64,000 bases of DNA from Nakamurella antarctica (GTDB lineage Bacteria > Actinomycetota > Actinomycetes > Mycobacteriales > Nakamurellaceae), in the NCBI RefSeq assembly GCF_003860405.1, contig NZ_CP034170.1:1860001-1924000 (forward strand). Direction: 5' to 3'. The notes beneath the pieces were generated by a model that was not told where the DNA came from, did not search any database, and saw nothing but the letters and a program-made list of their open reading frames with translations. Below, piece by piece: positions 1-9,639 of this stretch. How positions within the stretch are numbered: position 1 is the first letter of the stretch; each line of letters opens with the position of its first letter. The position numbers and the translations under genes are program-made.

Positions 1-2
1 AG

Positions 3-533
3 GTTGTTGGCCGGGTTCGCGTGCTGTCGAACGCAGGCATCACTGCTGAGGCAATGGGCAAAATGTCCGAGGACGACTACCGGGCGGTGCTCATAGTGCT
101 CAGCCGGTACCTCGATTTGGTCCTCACAGACAATGGCACCTCCGTAACGGGACCCATCTCTACGGCCTCACTTGCCTCCGCGCACGCTCTTGTCTTGGCA
201 GCCGAAATGTCTGTTGATTCACTCAATCTGGTGCAACCAGCGGTCGACGCGCTGTATCGATCGGGTCACACCGACCTAGTCGGCAACGCCGTCATGGTCA
301 TTTCAGTGAAGTCTGCGAAAATAAACCCCAAAGCATTTGAAGAAGGAGTAGAGCATTATCGCCGCCAAGTCCGTAAGGTGATCATCGTGCCCTTCGATCC
401 TCATCTGGGCAAAGATGGACGTCTGTCTATCGACTTACTCAAACCGGCGACTCAACATGCCTACCTGGAAGCCGCAGCAGAGCTAGCAGGTTCGTTCGGT
501 TCTTCGCCTCGCATCGAAGGGTGGCAGCCATGA
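3..533 (+). CDS. MinD/ParA-like ATPase, C-terminal part (5' end outside window)
   Basis: The frame is open from base 3, so the gene begins before the window; a GTG at 21 is possible but the homologous part continues upstream of it. The visible 177 codons resemble the C-terminal half of MinD/ParA-like P-loop ATPases linked to type VII secretion loci in mycobacteria. A stretch ending in DNGTSVTG looks like the Walker B region that precedes the helix holding STASLASAHALVLA, and a late segment (VIIVPFDPHLGKDGRL) is typical of the family's end. The Walker A motif would lie outside the window, so ATPase activity cannot be judged. The stop overlaps the next gene's ATG (ATGA at 530-533), which indicates translational coupling. 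The family call is by recalled resemblance. Confidence 0.7.
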   Translation, partial: VVGRVRVLSNAGITAEAMGKMSEDDYRAVLIVLSRYLDLVLTDNGTSVTGPISTASLASAHALVLAAEMSVDSLNLVQPAVDALYRSGHTDLVGNAVMVISVKSAKINPKAFEEGVEHYRRQVRKVIIVPFDPHLGKDGRLSIDLLKPATQHAYLEAAAELAGSFGSSPRIEGWQP

Positions 534-1435
534 CACACCCTCGCCACCTTAAGGACGATCAAACCGTGACTACGGCCCTACCTTTCCCCCAAGCGACCAA
601 TGATCCCGGCTGGCAACCTCCAGGCGCACGCCGCAGGTCGTGGAAAGCTGCCGTGCTTCTAGCCGGTCTTGTGGTCGCAGTGATCGGCGTAGGTACCGCG
701 TTGACCCTGGGTGGCCCAGACGAGCAAAAGCCCGCTCAGGCCGCCACGACGGTGGTGACTGCGCCAGCAAAGACCGTGGTGACGGTGGTGGCTACTACTT
801 ATCCGGCGTCGCAAGCTACGGCGTCTTCGCAAGATTCCTCACCAAGCTCAGAGGCATCCGCGACCTCGGCCAGCTCAGAGCCATCAGCGCCTTCGCCAGC
901 CGCAGAGGCCCCGCCTGTGACGACACAAGAAGTGCCTGCGCCGGAACCCGCGGTAGTGCCTGCTCCTGCCGCCGTAGCCGCTCCGGCGCCCGTCGTGGTC
1001 AGAACCACCACGACATCTGTCGTGACCAAGACCGCGGCGCCAGTGGTCGCCCCGGCTCCTGTCCCAGCGCCAGCTCCCGCGCCAGTACCCGTCCCTGCAC
1101 CAGCACCAGCACCTGCGCCCGCGCCGGCGCCAGCGCCCGTGGTCGTCCCGGCTCAGCCTTCTGGCGCTACGAGCGTGTACATCAACCTCGACGGGATTTC
1201 AGCTACTGCGGGTGGCCTCAAGGCCGCGGTAACTGTCACCACCGACGGATCCTCCCCTAACGCCACGCTTCTGCTCAGCGGACCGGAGAGCAGGTCCATC
1301 CCCATGAGCGGTGGGCCGGCCAGCTTCGCAGCAAGCGTCTCAGGGCTCGCCCCTGGTACCTACACGGTGGTAGTCAGAGCGTCATCGGACTCATTGACGG
1401 CGAATACTATTCCTGCAACTATCGCCATCAGCTAG
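530..1435 (+). CDS. Single-pass membrane protein with long Pro/Ala-rich linker and C-terminal beta domain
   Basis: I do not recognise a named family. From the ATG at 530 the protein has about 301 residues: a cytoplasmic N-terminus ending in a basic GARRRSWK, one hydrophobic segment at roughly residues 39-60, a long low-complexity region rich in Ser/Thr and then in Pro-Ala-Val (about 75-210), and a C-terminal 90 residues with alternating hydrophobic pattern (SVYINLDGIS...GTYTVVVRASS) that suggests an extracellular Ig-like beta sandwich. A GTG at 521 is an alternative start, but the ATGA overlap with the MinD-like gene favours 530. Co-translation with that ATPase suggests a cell-envelope or secretion-linked role; this is inference. 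Confidence 0.75.
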   Translation: MTHPRHLKDDQTVTTALPFPQATNDPGWQPPGARRRSWKAAVLLAGLVVAVIGVGTALTLGGPDEQKPAQAATTVVTAPAKTVVTVVATTYPASQATASSQDSSPSSEASATSASSEPSAPSPAAEAPPVTTQEVPAPEPAVVPAPAAVAAPAPVVVRTTTTSVVTKTAAPVVAPAPVPAPAPAPVPVPAPAPAPAPAPAPAPVVVPAQPSGATSVYINLDGISATAGGLKAAVTVTTDGSSPNATLLLSGPESRSIPMSGGPASFAASVSGLAPGTYTVVVRASSDSLTANTIPATIAIS

Positions 1436-1511
1436 AAACGCAAGGCCGTGGGTCGGGTTATAAAACGCTATCCCAGCACCTCCACACATCTCTTGATGAG
1501 GCTTCCCTCCC

Positions 1512-2249
1512 GTGTTTATCTTGCTACCGCCCTCAGAAACAAAGCTGCAAGGAGGGGACGGAACTCCGCTGGATGTGCATCGGTTGGCCTTTCCGTCTCT
1601 CACCGCCAGTCGCTTGGCTCTGATGGCCGCGTTATCGGACCTGTGCAGCGATCTCCCAGCGGCTCGGAAAGCGCTGGGAGTTGCAAGCACCAAGGACCCG
1701 GAATTACTGGCCAACCTGCACCTAACATCGGCCCCGACCATGCCGGCGCTGAACCGCTACACCGGTGTCTTATTTGATCATTTGGCCGTGGGGACGATGA
1801 CACGTGTTGAACGCGCCAGGGCAGATAGCCGTATCATGATCACCTCGGCACTGTTCGGCATGGTTGCTGCGTCGGACCCGATACCGGCTTACCGCCTCTC
1901 CGCAGGCTCCATACTGCCTGGCGTGCCCACAATCTCGGCCTGGTGGAAACCACACTTGTCTCCGATCCTCGCAAATATCGACGGGCCCGTCATCGATCTT
2001 CGGTCAAGTTCTTATGCAAGCTTCGCACCAGCACCTGGCGCAATCCGTGTGCAAGTGATGACCGAAACTAGCAGCGGCGAGCGCACAGTCGTCTCCCATT
2101 TCAACAAGGCCACCAAGGGCGATTTAGCGCGCATCCTCTCCACATCGCGCGCCACTATCGATGGAGTCTCAGCATTGCTCAAGGTGGCACGCAGAGCGGG
2201 AATGGCCATTGAGCGAACATCCCCGAACCTCCTCACGGTGGTGACCTGA
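1512..2249 (+). CDS. yaaA: YaaA family peroxide-stress protein (DUF328/UPF0246)
   Basis: The 245-residue product opens with the family signature MFILLPPSETK followed by a Gly-Gly-Asp-Gly loop, and retains the central NRYTGVLFDHL and the DLRSSSYASF segment typical of YaaA proteins. In Escherichia coli YaaA limits free iron damage during hydrogen peroxide stress and binds DNA; actinobacterial members are annotated by similarity. Start is GTG at 1512, chosen because the conserved N-terminus begins exactly there. It stands alone, about 75 bp after the membrane-protein gene, so it may have its own promoter. Length is slightly below that of E. coli YaaA. Confidence 0.9.
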   Translation: MFILLPPSETKLQGGDGTPLDVHRLAFPSLTASRLALMAALSDLCSDLPAARKALGVASTKDPELLANLHLTSAPTMPALNRYTGVLFDHLAVGTMTRVERARADSRIMITSALFGMVAASDPIPAYRLSAGSILPGVPTISAWWKPHLSPILANIDGPVIDLRSSSYASFAPAPGAIRVQVMTETSSGERTVVSHFNKATKGDLARILSTSRATIDGVSALLKVARRAGMAIERTSPNLLTVVT

Positions 2250-2356
2250 GGCGACCCCTCTTCGGCCGTCACAGTCGATCGTCGACCCACTTCTTAAGGA
2301 AGCCTTGCGTTCATCGGTACGGTCGAAGTAAGCGCAAGTACCTAAAGGAGTCCAGA

Positions 2357-2899
2357 ATGAGCCTGCACCGACCGATCCCCGAGGACCCTTACCGAAAACT
2401 GCCAGCCGTTTCCAGCTTCGATCTCGCCAGCAAGGACATTGCCCAGGATCGCGATCTTGCGGTTGAACATATCTATTCCGGTGATGGCCTGCACGGCGGG
2501 AACCTATCCCCACATCTTGTGTGGAGCGGCTTCCCTAGCCAGACCCAATCGTTTGTGGTGTCCTGTTTTGATCCTGATGCGCCCACCCCATCCGGATTCT
2601 GGCATTGGGTAGTAGTTGACCTCCCCGCAGATACCGCTTCGCTCGACCAAGGGGCCGGCTCCAACGATGCTGGACTTCCAGCGGGAGCGTTCCACCTCCG
2701 CAACGACATGAGTTCACCGAACTACGCTGGCGCCTCGCCACCGCCCGGTGATTTTCCACACCGGTATTTCTTTGTTGTACACGCGGTCGATATTCCGACC
2801 CTGGGCCTTGACAGCAGCGCCACCCCCGCAGCAGCGGCCTTCAACTTGGCCTTCCACACGCTCGCGCGCGCCATCATTGTTCCCGTGTTTTCCCACTGA
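2357..2899 (+). CDS. YbhB/YbcL family Raf kinase inhibitor-like protein (PEBP fold)
   Basis: The 180-residue protein has the PEBP signatures: GGNLSPHLVWSG in the first third, SFVVSCFDPDAPTPSGFWHWVVVDLP (the DPDAP and HWV ligand-pocket motifs), the central NDMSSPNYAGASPPPGDFPHRY and a final VHAVDIPTLGLD strand. Bacterial members are small soluble proteins that bind phospholipid-type anions; the physiological role is not settled. The ATG at 2357 follows a good ribosome binding site (AAAGGAG at 2344-2350). It appears monocistronic between yaaA and mtr. Confidence 0.93.
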   Translation: MSLHRPIPEDPYRKLPAVSSFDLASKDIAQDRDLAVEHIYSGDGLHGGNLSPHLVWSGFPSQTQSFVVSCFDPDAPTPSGFWHWVVVDLPADTASLDQGAGSNDAGLPAGAFHLRNDMSSPNYAGASPPPGDFPHRYFFVVHAVDIPTLGLDSSATPAAAAFNLAFHTLARAIIVPVFSH

Positions 2900-2989
2900 C
2901 ATTCAGGCTTAGTCAAGCTGGCACACAGCGACGGCGATGGGGCATGCGGTAAGGCTGGCTACCGGCCCTCTGCGAGTTAGGCTGGACGG

Positions 2990-4387
2990 ATGCGCCATTT
3001 TGATTTGATCGTGATCGGCACCGGCTCGGGCAATTCCATTGTGGGCCCTGAATTTGACGATTGGGACATCGCCATTCTCGAGAAGGGTCTGTTCGGCGGC
3101 ACCTGCCTGAACGTGGGTTGTATCCCTACGAAGATGTATGTCCACCCCGCCGACCTCGCCTATGGAGCTCAGTTGGTGGGGCACCTCGGTGTCGATGCTG
3201 CGGTGAGCACCGTGCACTGGAGGGAAATACGCGACCGGATCTTTGGACGCATCGATGCGATCGAAGCCGGCGGCCGCGACTACCGAACTTCGGAGCGCAC
3301 CCCGAATATCACTGTGTATACCGGCACCGCGCGTTTTACGGGAGCCACCACGATTGATACCGGCACCGGCGAAACCATCACAGGCGACCGCATAGTGGTA
3401 GCCGCAGGTGGCCGACCCATCATTCCGAACGTGCCAGGTCTATCTGACGGCGCCGTGCCGTTCCACACCTCCGACACCATCATGCGCATTAATAAATTGC
3501 CCACCAGCCTCATCATCATCGGCGGCGGCTACATTGCAGCCGAATTCGCCCACGTCTTCGCCTCCTTCGGCTGCAAAATCACTCAGCTGAACCGGGGGGC
3601 GAGCCTACTGAGCAAACATGACTCTGATATCTCAGCCACGTTCACCCAGCTGTCCAGCGAGCGGTACACGGTGGCGCTTAACTGCGATATTCAACGAGTA
3701 GCGCGGACACCCGGCGGCGGTGTGATCGTGGAAACTATCAGTCCGGACGGCCCCGTAACCTACGAAGCGGCAATGCTTCTCGTTGCCACCGGACGCCAAC
3801 CGAACACGGACGTTCTCGACGTGGCGGCGGCTGGCCTCGCTACGGAAACCGACGGCAGGCTCGTCGTTGATGAGTACCAGCGCACCAACGTCGAAGGCAT
3901 TTTCGCCCTCGGCGACATCAGCTCGGAATACGCCCTCAAGCATGTTGCGAACCACGAGTCACGTGTAGTTGCGCACAACCTCAAGCATCCTGAGGCGCTT
4001 ATTGCCTCCGACCACCGGTTCGTGCCTGCCGCCGTGTTTACCCACCCCCAGATTGCCGCCGTGGGAATGACGGAGCAACAGGCCAAGGCCGCCGGAGTCG
4101 ACTACGTGGTGAGTCGTCAGGACTACGGGGGCATTGCGGCGGGCTGGGCCCGTGAGGACACCACCGGTTTCCTCAAGCTGCTCGCCGACCCGACATCGGG
4201 AAAGCTGTTGGGAGCGCACATCATCGGCCCAGAAGCGGCTACCGTCATCCAGCCCCTCATCCAAGCGATGTCCTTTGGCCAAAGCGCGCGCGAACTAGCC
4301 CGAGGACAGTATTGGATCCATCCCGCGCTGAGCGAGTTACTGGAAAACGCGCTCCTGAACCTGCCCCTGCACGCCGAGCAAGGGTAG
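2990..4387 (+). CDS. mtr: Mycothione reductase (FAD, NADPH-dependent)
   Basis: This 465-residue flavoprotein disulfide reductase recycles oxidised mycothiol (mycothione) to mycothiol with NADPH. It shows the N-terminal FAD-binding GTGSGNSI, the redox-active pair in GGTCLNVGCIPTKM near residue 40, a second dinucleotide site IIGGGYIAAEFAH near 180, the FALGDIS FAD motif near 305, and the C-terminal HPALSELLENAL that supplies the catalytic His of the partner subunit. GTGSGNS and the CIPTKM variant match mycobacterial Mtr better than lipoamide dehydrogenase or glutathione reductase. Its presence implies mycothiol biosynthesis, a trait of Actinomycetota. Start is ATG at 2990. Confidence 0.95.
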   Translation: MRHFDLIVIGTGSGNSIVGPEFDDWDIAILEKGLFGGTCLNVGCIPTKMYVHPADLAYGAQLVGHLGVDAAVSTVHWREIRDRIFGRIDAIEAGGRDYRTSERTPNITVYTGTARFTGATTIDTGTGETITGDRIVVAAGGRPIIPNVPGLSDGAVPFHTSDTIMRINKLPTSLIIIGGGYIAAEFAHVFASFGCKITQLNRGASLLSKHDSDISATFTQLSSERYTVALNCDIQRVARTPGGGVIVETISPDGPVTYEAAMLLVATGRQPNTDVLDVAAAGLATETDGRLVVDEYQRTNVEGIFALGDISSEYALKHVANHESRVVAHNLKHPEALIASDHRFVPAAVFTHPQIAAVGMTEQQAKAAGVDYVVSRQDYGGIAAGWAREDTTGFLKLLADPTSGKLLGAHIIGPEAATVIQPLIQAMSFGQSARELARGQYWIHPALSELLENALLNLPLHAEQG

Positions 4388-4397
4388 TTTCTCTCCT

Positions 4398-4490
4398 ATG
4401 GGCGCAATCATGAAACTAATTCAAAAAATCGTCGAGGGCCTCGCAAGGCGCAAGGTCCGCCGGGACGAGCAGGGGCCAACCGGACTCTAA
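4398..4490 (+). CDS. Possible small basic protein (30 residues)
   Basis: In the gap between the convergent mtr and map genes lies an ATG-started frame (4398, or internal ATG 4410) of 30 codons ending TAA at 4488-4490. It would encode a basic amphipathic helix (MKLIQKIVEGLARRKVRR) and a short polar tail. No clear ribosome binding site precedes either ATG, and I know no family for it. It could be chance; reported because the hydrophobic/basic periodicity is regular and the gap holds nothing else. Confidence 0.25.
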   Translation: MGAIMKLIQKIVEGLARRKVRRDEQGPTGL

Positions 4491-4513
4491 CTGGCAACTC
4501 TGGCGGCGGGCCG

Positions 4514-5368
4514 CTACGGCAAGGTCAACACTTCGGCGCCGGTGTCAGTCACGACCAGGGTGTGTTCGAACTGAGCTGTCCAAGATTTGTCTTTGGTGGT
4601 CACCGTCCAGCCGTCGTCCCATTGGTCCCAGGTGATGCCGCCGAGCGTGATCATCGGTTCGATGGTGAAGGTCATACCGGGTTCCAGCACCGTGGTAACG
4701 CTCGGCTCGTCGTAGTGCAAGATGACCAAACCGGAATGGAAGGTGTCGCCGATTCCGTGGCCGGTGTAGTCCTTCACTACGCCGTAGCCGAATCGGTGAG
4801 CGTAGTTTTCGATGACACGGCCAATCACGTTCAGTGCCCGGCCCGGCTTGACCGCTTTGATGGCCCGGGCAAGCGCCTCTTCGGTGCGTTCCACGAGCAG
4901 GCGGTTCTCCTGCGAAACGTTGCCAGCCAGGAACGTCGCATTGGTGTCACCATGCACACCACCGATAAAAGCGGTGACATCAATGTTGACTATGTCCCCG
5001 TCCTGAATCACCGTCTGGTCAGGGATGCCGTGGCAAATCACCTCGTTGAGGGAAGTGCAGCAAGATTTGGTAAAACCTCGGTACCCGAGAGTTGAAGGGT
5101 AAGCATGGTGGTCGACGAGGTACTCGTGGCAAATCCGGTCAAGGTCGTCGGTAGTGACGCCGGGTGCCACCGCGGCGCCCGCCGCGGCTAACGCGCCTGC
5201 AGCAATCTTGCTCGCAACCCGCATCTTGTCAATTGTCTCCGCGGTCTGCACATACGTACCGCTACCTGGGGTCGGAGCCGCTTTGCCGACATACTCCGGC
5301 CGAGCAATCGAGCCCGGAACGGTCCGGGAGGGAGTGGGTACAGAGGGAGTTATCCAAGCGCGAACCAT
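4514..5368 (-). CDS. map: Methionine aminopeptidase, type I
   Basis: The 284-residue metalloenzyme removes initiator Met from nascent proteins. The pita-bread fold metal ligands are visible: Asp in NIDVTAF, Asp in GDTNATF, His in the GHGIG motif, Glu in TIEPM and the last Glu in AQFEHTLVV. The substrate His lies in NEVICHGIP. The N-terminal extension (about 45 residues containing RPEYVGK) matches the longer MapB of mycobacteria rather than the short MapA. Start at 5368 is ATG. The gene runs convergent to mtr and is followed on its upstream side by the broken PBP gene. Confidence 0.94.
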   Translation of the reverse strand: MVRAWITPSVPTPSRTVPGSIARPEYVGKAAPTPGSGTYVQTAETIDKMRVASKIAAGALAAAGAAVAPGVTTDDLDRICHEYLVDHHAYPSTLGYRGFTKSCCTSLNEVICHGIPDQTVIQDGDIVNIDVTAFIGGVHGDTNATFLAGNVSQENRLLVERTEEALARAIKAVKPGRALNVIGRVIENYAHRFGYGVVKDYTGHGIGDTFHSGLVILHYDEPSVTTVLEPGMTFTIEPMITLGGITWDQWDDGWTVTTKDKSWTAQFEHTLVVTDTGAEVLTLP

Positions 5369-5420
5369 GCTTCAACACTAGCGGCTCGCGGATGGCCTGG
5401 CTGGTGAAGTCGAGCCTTCG

Positions 5421-7255
5421 CTACTGGTTCGCGGTGAGAAAATCCGCCAACAGAGCGTTGGTGCGGCTCGAGTCGTCGCCAGCCACTATCAGTGCAGCGA
5501 AGGCCATGTCGCCCTGATATCCCACGGTCCAGGCGTGCGCGTGGATAGCTCCCGTTTCGTCTGAAAATTCTGCAGTCCCCGTCTTGAGATAGATCTCTCC
5601 GAAACTCTGCAGACTCTTACCAGTCCCCTCCGAGGTGACCGCCCGCATCAGCACAGGCAAGTCTTGTGCCGCATTCGCAGTCAGGGCTGCCGGAGGTTGG
5701 TCGATCGTGGTGACGCTGTCCCGTATGAGCGTGGGGGTTGGCATCGATCCGTGGGCGACTGTCGCGGCCATCAGAGCCGCGGAGAACGGGGTCACCAAGG
5801 TCACCCCTGGCCAAACCCGTCTTCCGCCTGCTGCACGATGGATTGCGCCACTGGCACCTGGCCCGTGAGGGTGATGGCGCCCTTCATGTCAAAGTCCAGC
5901 CCGACTCCGAATTCCTTGGCTGTCGAGTTCAGAGCACTCGGCGGCAGCGCGGTCGCGATCTGCGCAAAAGAGGTATTGCAGGACTTGGCGAAAGCCGTTT
6001 TTAGCGCGACGGTGCCCAGGTCGAATGAGTGAGAGTTTTTAATGGGTCGGGAGTCGACCACCCACTCCCCCGGGCACGCAACCTCGGTGTCCGCACGTAG
6101 GCTGGATCCGTCGATGCCCGCTGTCGCAGTGATGATCTTAAAAATTGAGCCGGGCGGATATTGCCCGGAAAGTGCAATTGTCCCTAGCGCGTTCGCTGGA
6201 GCATTTTGAGCGACGGCCAGAATCTCGCCGGTAGACGGTTGAATCGCGACGATGACCGCAGGCTCGGGAATTTTTGCCAGCGCCCCTTCTGCTGCGCTCT
6301 GCACCTTGGTGTCCAAGGTCAAGGTAACTTTCGCCCCCGGCACCGCCTGCTGTTCCGAGAGGGTCTTCAGCTCGGCGCCGGTGCTATCCACGGTCACAAT
6401 TCGCCACCCTTTGACGCCCTTGGTCAGCGCGTCTGCAATGGGGGTCACCTGGCCCAGGAGTGACTTCGCAAAATCTTTGGTCACCGGCAGATTTCGGATT
6501 GACGATGGCGCGCTGATGCCGGGAATCGCCGCAAGTTGATCGGCGACAGTTGCGTAACTCTCTTCACGCAGGTTCAGGACGGTGTAGCCGGTGGATGGGT
6601 CGGCGGCCGCAATCTGAGCCGCAATCTCATCGGCGTTGAGAGTGGAATCAAATTGGCCGAGTACGGACACCAGAGCCGATGCCGCTTCAGGCACCCGGGT
6701 CATTTTTGCCTGGATCGCGACCACGCTGTACACGCGCACCGGAGACAGCACCTGGTTGTTGTCCCGATCCACCAGCGAACCGTCTGTTGCCTTGGTAATA
6801 CGCACTACGAGGCCTTGTTGCGGGCCAAGGTCTGGGTTGATGGAAGTGGAGTCCCAGGCTAGTTTCCAAGCGCCGTCCTGTCGAGACCACTTCCACTGCA
6901 CTTGGTAGGCCCAGGTGCCTGCGTCGCCGAGAGACCAACTGATGTCCACCGGCACGGTGGCGGAATTGTCATTCACTCGAGTGATAGCACCTGGCAGGAC
7001 AGTCAGGCTTGATGCCTGCAGGTCTGCTTCGACTCGGTCAAGTGCCTGCTGCGCTACGGCTGGTTCGGTGGTCAACACACTTGCGGCGATATGGTTACCG
7101 CTTTGCCATTGTTGGGCGTAGGCGGCGATCTCCGCCGTTGGAGCAGGCGGTGGTTCTATCGCGGGTGCGGCCGTGCAGGCGCTTACGACGATTGACACGA
7201 CAAGCAGCAGGGGCAGTAGTAACAACTGCGAACGCGGCCTGCGGTTTTTAGACAT
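5421..7255 (-). pseudogene. Penicillin-binding lipoprotein (PBP2-like transpeptidase) interrupted by a frameshift
   Basis: Two overlapping frames together make one transpeptidase of about 611 residues. The first (7255 down to a TGA at 5801-5803, 484 residues) starts MSKNRR, carries a lipoprotein signal with lipobox VSAC, an NTF2-like MecA_N-type domain, and the active-site SIFK (about residue 370) and SCN (about 425). The second (5804 to 5421) begins GVTLVTPFSAALMAATVAHG and holds KTGT (about 558). One missing G in a G run (C run 5804-5807 on the + strand) separates them: adding a G restores GFGQGVTLVTP with no stop. Without repair the protein lacks its KTG motif and should be inactive. A GTGA overlap could allow reinitiation, but half a domain is unlikely to work. 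It corresponds to the Mycobacterium tuberculosis PBP-lipoprotein Rv2864c in neighbourhood and size (from memory). An assembly error is as likely as a true mutation. Confidence 0.85.
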
Positions 7256-7388
7256 CACTACTTTATTATTCCCGCCCGCCTCCCCTACCAAGTCGCTACG
7301 CGCCAGAGGCCCTCGGCCTTTGTCGGCGGCTCCGCCACTACCACTGTGTTCGTGCGCCCCTGTCGATTCAGATCCTTTGGCGCTGCGC

Positions 7389-8222
7389 TTAAAAAAGCAC
7401 TGACGTGAACGAAGCAACTTGGGTAAATCCGACCCTGGAGTAGGCCGCTCTGGCTGCGCTGTTGAAATCGTTGACGTACAAGCACGGCACCTTTCCCAGT
7501 CCCTGCTGGATTGCTGCGACCACGGCAGCCATCCCCGCTGCGCCGATGCCCCGACCGCGCCACTCCGGGTCAACCCACACTCCCTGGATCAGCGCGGTGG
7601 TGGCAGTCATCGCACCGATCTCAGCCTTGAAGATCACCCGGCCGTCTTCTATCCGAGCAAAACAGTGTCCCCGGGAAAGTAGGTCGCGCAATTTGGCGCT
7701 ATAGGAGCGGCCGCCATCGCCCTGTCGTGGATCGATGCCGATCTCGGCGGTAAACATCGCGACAGCCGCGGGGTAATAAAGGTCCAAATCATGGGGGTTT
7801 GCGCGCCCGACTCGCGCATCGGGTGGCACCGCGGGAGGCTGAACACAGGTCAGGACCGGCTGATTCCAGCGGATCGCTCTGGCGGGACCCCACTTGGGCT
7901 CCAATGCCTCCCACACGGTGGTAACTAGTTCCGAGCGCCCCATTAATGACGCGCTGCGACGGCCACGACGCATAGCCAACGAGGCGAAAGCTCTCATTGC
8001 TTTGGCGTCGCCGCTGACGGGAATCAAGTTCGAGCCTGCAAAAAATATGCCGTCACGGCCACCGGTGATCCCCCAGAACTCGCCCCCCATGCGTGCGGAG
8101 GACATTTCTCTCAAGAACCGAGACCCGACGAGACACGTGGCGTACGGGTCTGAGTCGAGCCTGTCGGCGATGATGTCGGAGTGCGCACTCGTCAAGACAC
8201 GCGCTGACAACGCGGTCAGCAC
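7389..8222 (-). CDS. DUF4081 / GNAT acetyltransferase-like protein
   Basis: The 277-residue protein has an N-terminal DUF4081-type half and a C-terminal GNAT fold. The acetyl-CoA loop appears as GVWVDPEWRGRGIGAAGMAAV (about residues 205-225), followed by the LYVNDFNSAARAAYSRVGF motif that closes GNAT domains. Mycobacterial orthologues sit in the same place, next to ispG; the substrate is unknown. Start is GTG or ATG at 8222. It precedes the PBP gene in the transcription direction and follows ispG by 33 bp, so these genes may be co-transcribed. Confidence 0.85.
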   Translation of the reverse strand: MLTALSARVLTSAHSDIIADRLDSDPYATCLVGSRFLREMSSARMGGEFWGITGGRDGIFFAGSNLIPVSGDAKAMRAFASLAMRRGRRSASLMGRSELVTTVWEALEPKWGPARAIRWNQPVLTCVQPPAVPPDARVGRANPHDLDLYYPAAVAMFTAEIGIDPRQGDGGRSYSAKLRDLLSRGHCFARIEDGRVIFKAEIGAMTATTALIQGVWVDPEWRGRGIGAAGMAAVVAAIQQGLGKVPCLYVNDFNSAARAAYSRVGFTQVASFTSVLF

Positions 8223-8255
8223 AGCGGCCGTGCAGCCGTAGGCTGCGTCATTTCG

Positions 8256-9431
8256 TCAGACCAAGCTCACCGAAGGCGTGCCGGAGACTGCGCCTTCCAG
8301 TTTCATCTTCTCGGCAAGCAGCATTGCCTCTTCAATCAGAGTTTCCACGATCATGTGTTCCGGGACGGTTTTGATGACCTCGCCCTTGACGAAAATCTGG
8401 CCCTTGCCGTTGCCAGAGGCTACGCCGAGGTCTGCCTCACGAGCTTCGCCTGGTCCGTTCACGACGCAACCCATGACGGCCACGCGCAGCGGCACATCCA
8501 AACCTTCAAGACCTGCGGTCACTTCTTCCGCGAGCTTGTACACATCGACCTGCGCTCGTCCACAGGAGGGACACGACACGATCTCGAGACCGCGCTCTCG
8601 CAGATTGAGCGACTCGAGAATCTGGAGACCCACTTTCACTTCTTCCACCGGCGGAGCGGAAAGTGACACGCGGATGGTATCGCCGATACCGCGGCTGAGG
8701 AGGGCGCCGAAAGCCACCGCCGATTTGATGGTCCCCTGGAAAGCCGGACCGGCTTCGGTGACGCCCAAATGCAGCGGGTAATCACATTGCTCAGCCAGGA
8801 GCTCGTAGGCCCTCACCATGATGACGGGATCGTTGTGCTTGACCGAGATCTTGATGTCGCGGTAATCGTGCTCCTCGAAAAGCGAACACTCCCACAACGC
8901 AGACTCCACCAGGGCTTCGGGCGTGGCCTTGCCGTACTTTGCGAGAAGACGCTTGTCGAGAGAACCGGCGTTGACCCCAATTCTGATGCCCACACCTGCG
9001 GCGGCTGCGGCTTTGGCAATCTCCCCTACCTTGTCGTCAAAAGCCCTGATGTTGCCCGGGTTGACGCGGACCGCGGCGCATCCGGCATCGATGGCAGCGA
9101 ATACGTAGTTGGACTGGAAGTGAATATCGGCGATGACGGGGAGTTGAGACTTCTTCGCGATGACCGCGAGCGCTGCGGCGTCGTCGTTGGTGGGGACGGC
9201 GACTCGAACGATCTGGCAGCCCGCGGCCGTCAGCTCGGCGATCTGCTGCAAGGTTTTGTTGATGTCGGCTGTCACTGTGGTGGTCATTGACTGGACCGAA
9301 ACTGGGTAGTCACTGCCGACCCCCACAGTTCCTACCATCATCTGGCGTGTTCTACGCCGCGGAGCCAGCACGGGTACCACGCGATCGGCGGGGGTACTCG
9401 GCATGCCGAGACCGACGGAGATGCCGGTCAT
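8256..9431 (-). CDS. ispG: 4-hydroxy-3-methylbut-2-enyl diphosphate synthase (flavodoxin/ferredoxin)
   Basis: IspG (GcpE) reductively opens the cyclic diphosphate MEcPP to HMBPP in the MEP isoprenoid pathway. The protein shows [10 protein letters not shown] at the start of the TIM barrel, conserved HLGVTEAGP and the 4Fe-4S cysteines in [10 protein letters not shown] and [12 protein letters not shown] set the start at ATG 9431 ([11 protein letters not shown]), matching the N-terminus of mycobacterial GcpE; an in-frame ATG at 9479 would add 16 residues without clear conservation. The neighbours rip1 and dxr keep the mycobacterial order dxr-rip1-ispG. Confidence 0.95.
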   Translation of the reverse strand: MTGISVGLGMPSTPADRVVPVLAPRRRTRQMMVGTVGVGSDYPVSVQSMTTTVTADINKTLQQIAELTAAGCQIVRVAVPTNDDAAALAVIAKKSQLPVIADIHFQSNYVFAAIDAGCAAVRVNPGNIRAFDDKVGEIAKAAAAAGVGIRIGVNAGSLDKRLLAKYGKATPEALVESALWECSLFEEHDYRDIKISVKHNDPVIMVRAYELLAEQCDYPLHLGVTEAGPAFQGTIKSAVAFGALLSRGIGDTIRVSLSAPPVEEVKVGLQILESLNLRERGLEIVSCPSCGRAQVDVYKLAEEVTAGLEGLDVPLRVAVMGCVVNGPGEAREADLGVASGNGKGQIFVKGEVIKTVPEHMIVETLIEEAMLLAEKMKLEGAVSGTPSVSLV

Positions 9432-9639
9432 TTCGTGAAGCCGAACTGTGCGGCCGCCAGCGCGTGCGTGATGTGGCACTGCATATACATCGTGTCCTCG
9501 TATTCTCTCCCGCGTCGAGGTGCCCGGTGGGGACCCCGCCGGACCCGTCGCCGGGTGTCTTACCAGTGTGCCGCACTCTGCGATTGAGCGTGACGTTGAA
9601 AGGGAAACTAGCAGGATCTCTAGTGTGATCGCACGGCGC

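Noticed and set aside
8769-9290. Open frame opposite ispG
   Set aside because: Shadow with Asp/Gly/Val bias typical of antisense frames.
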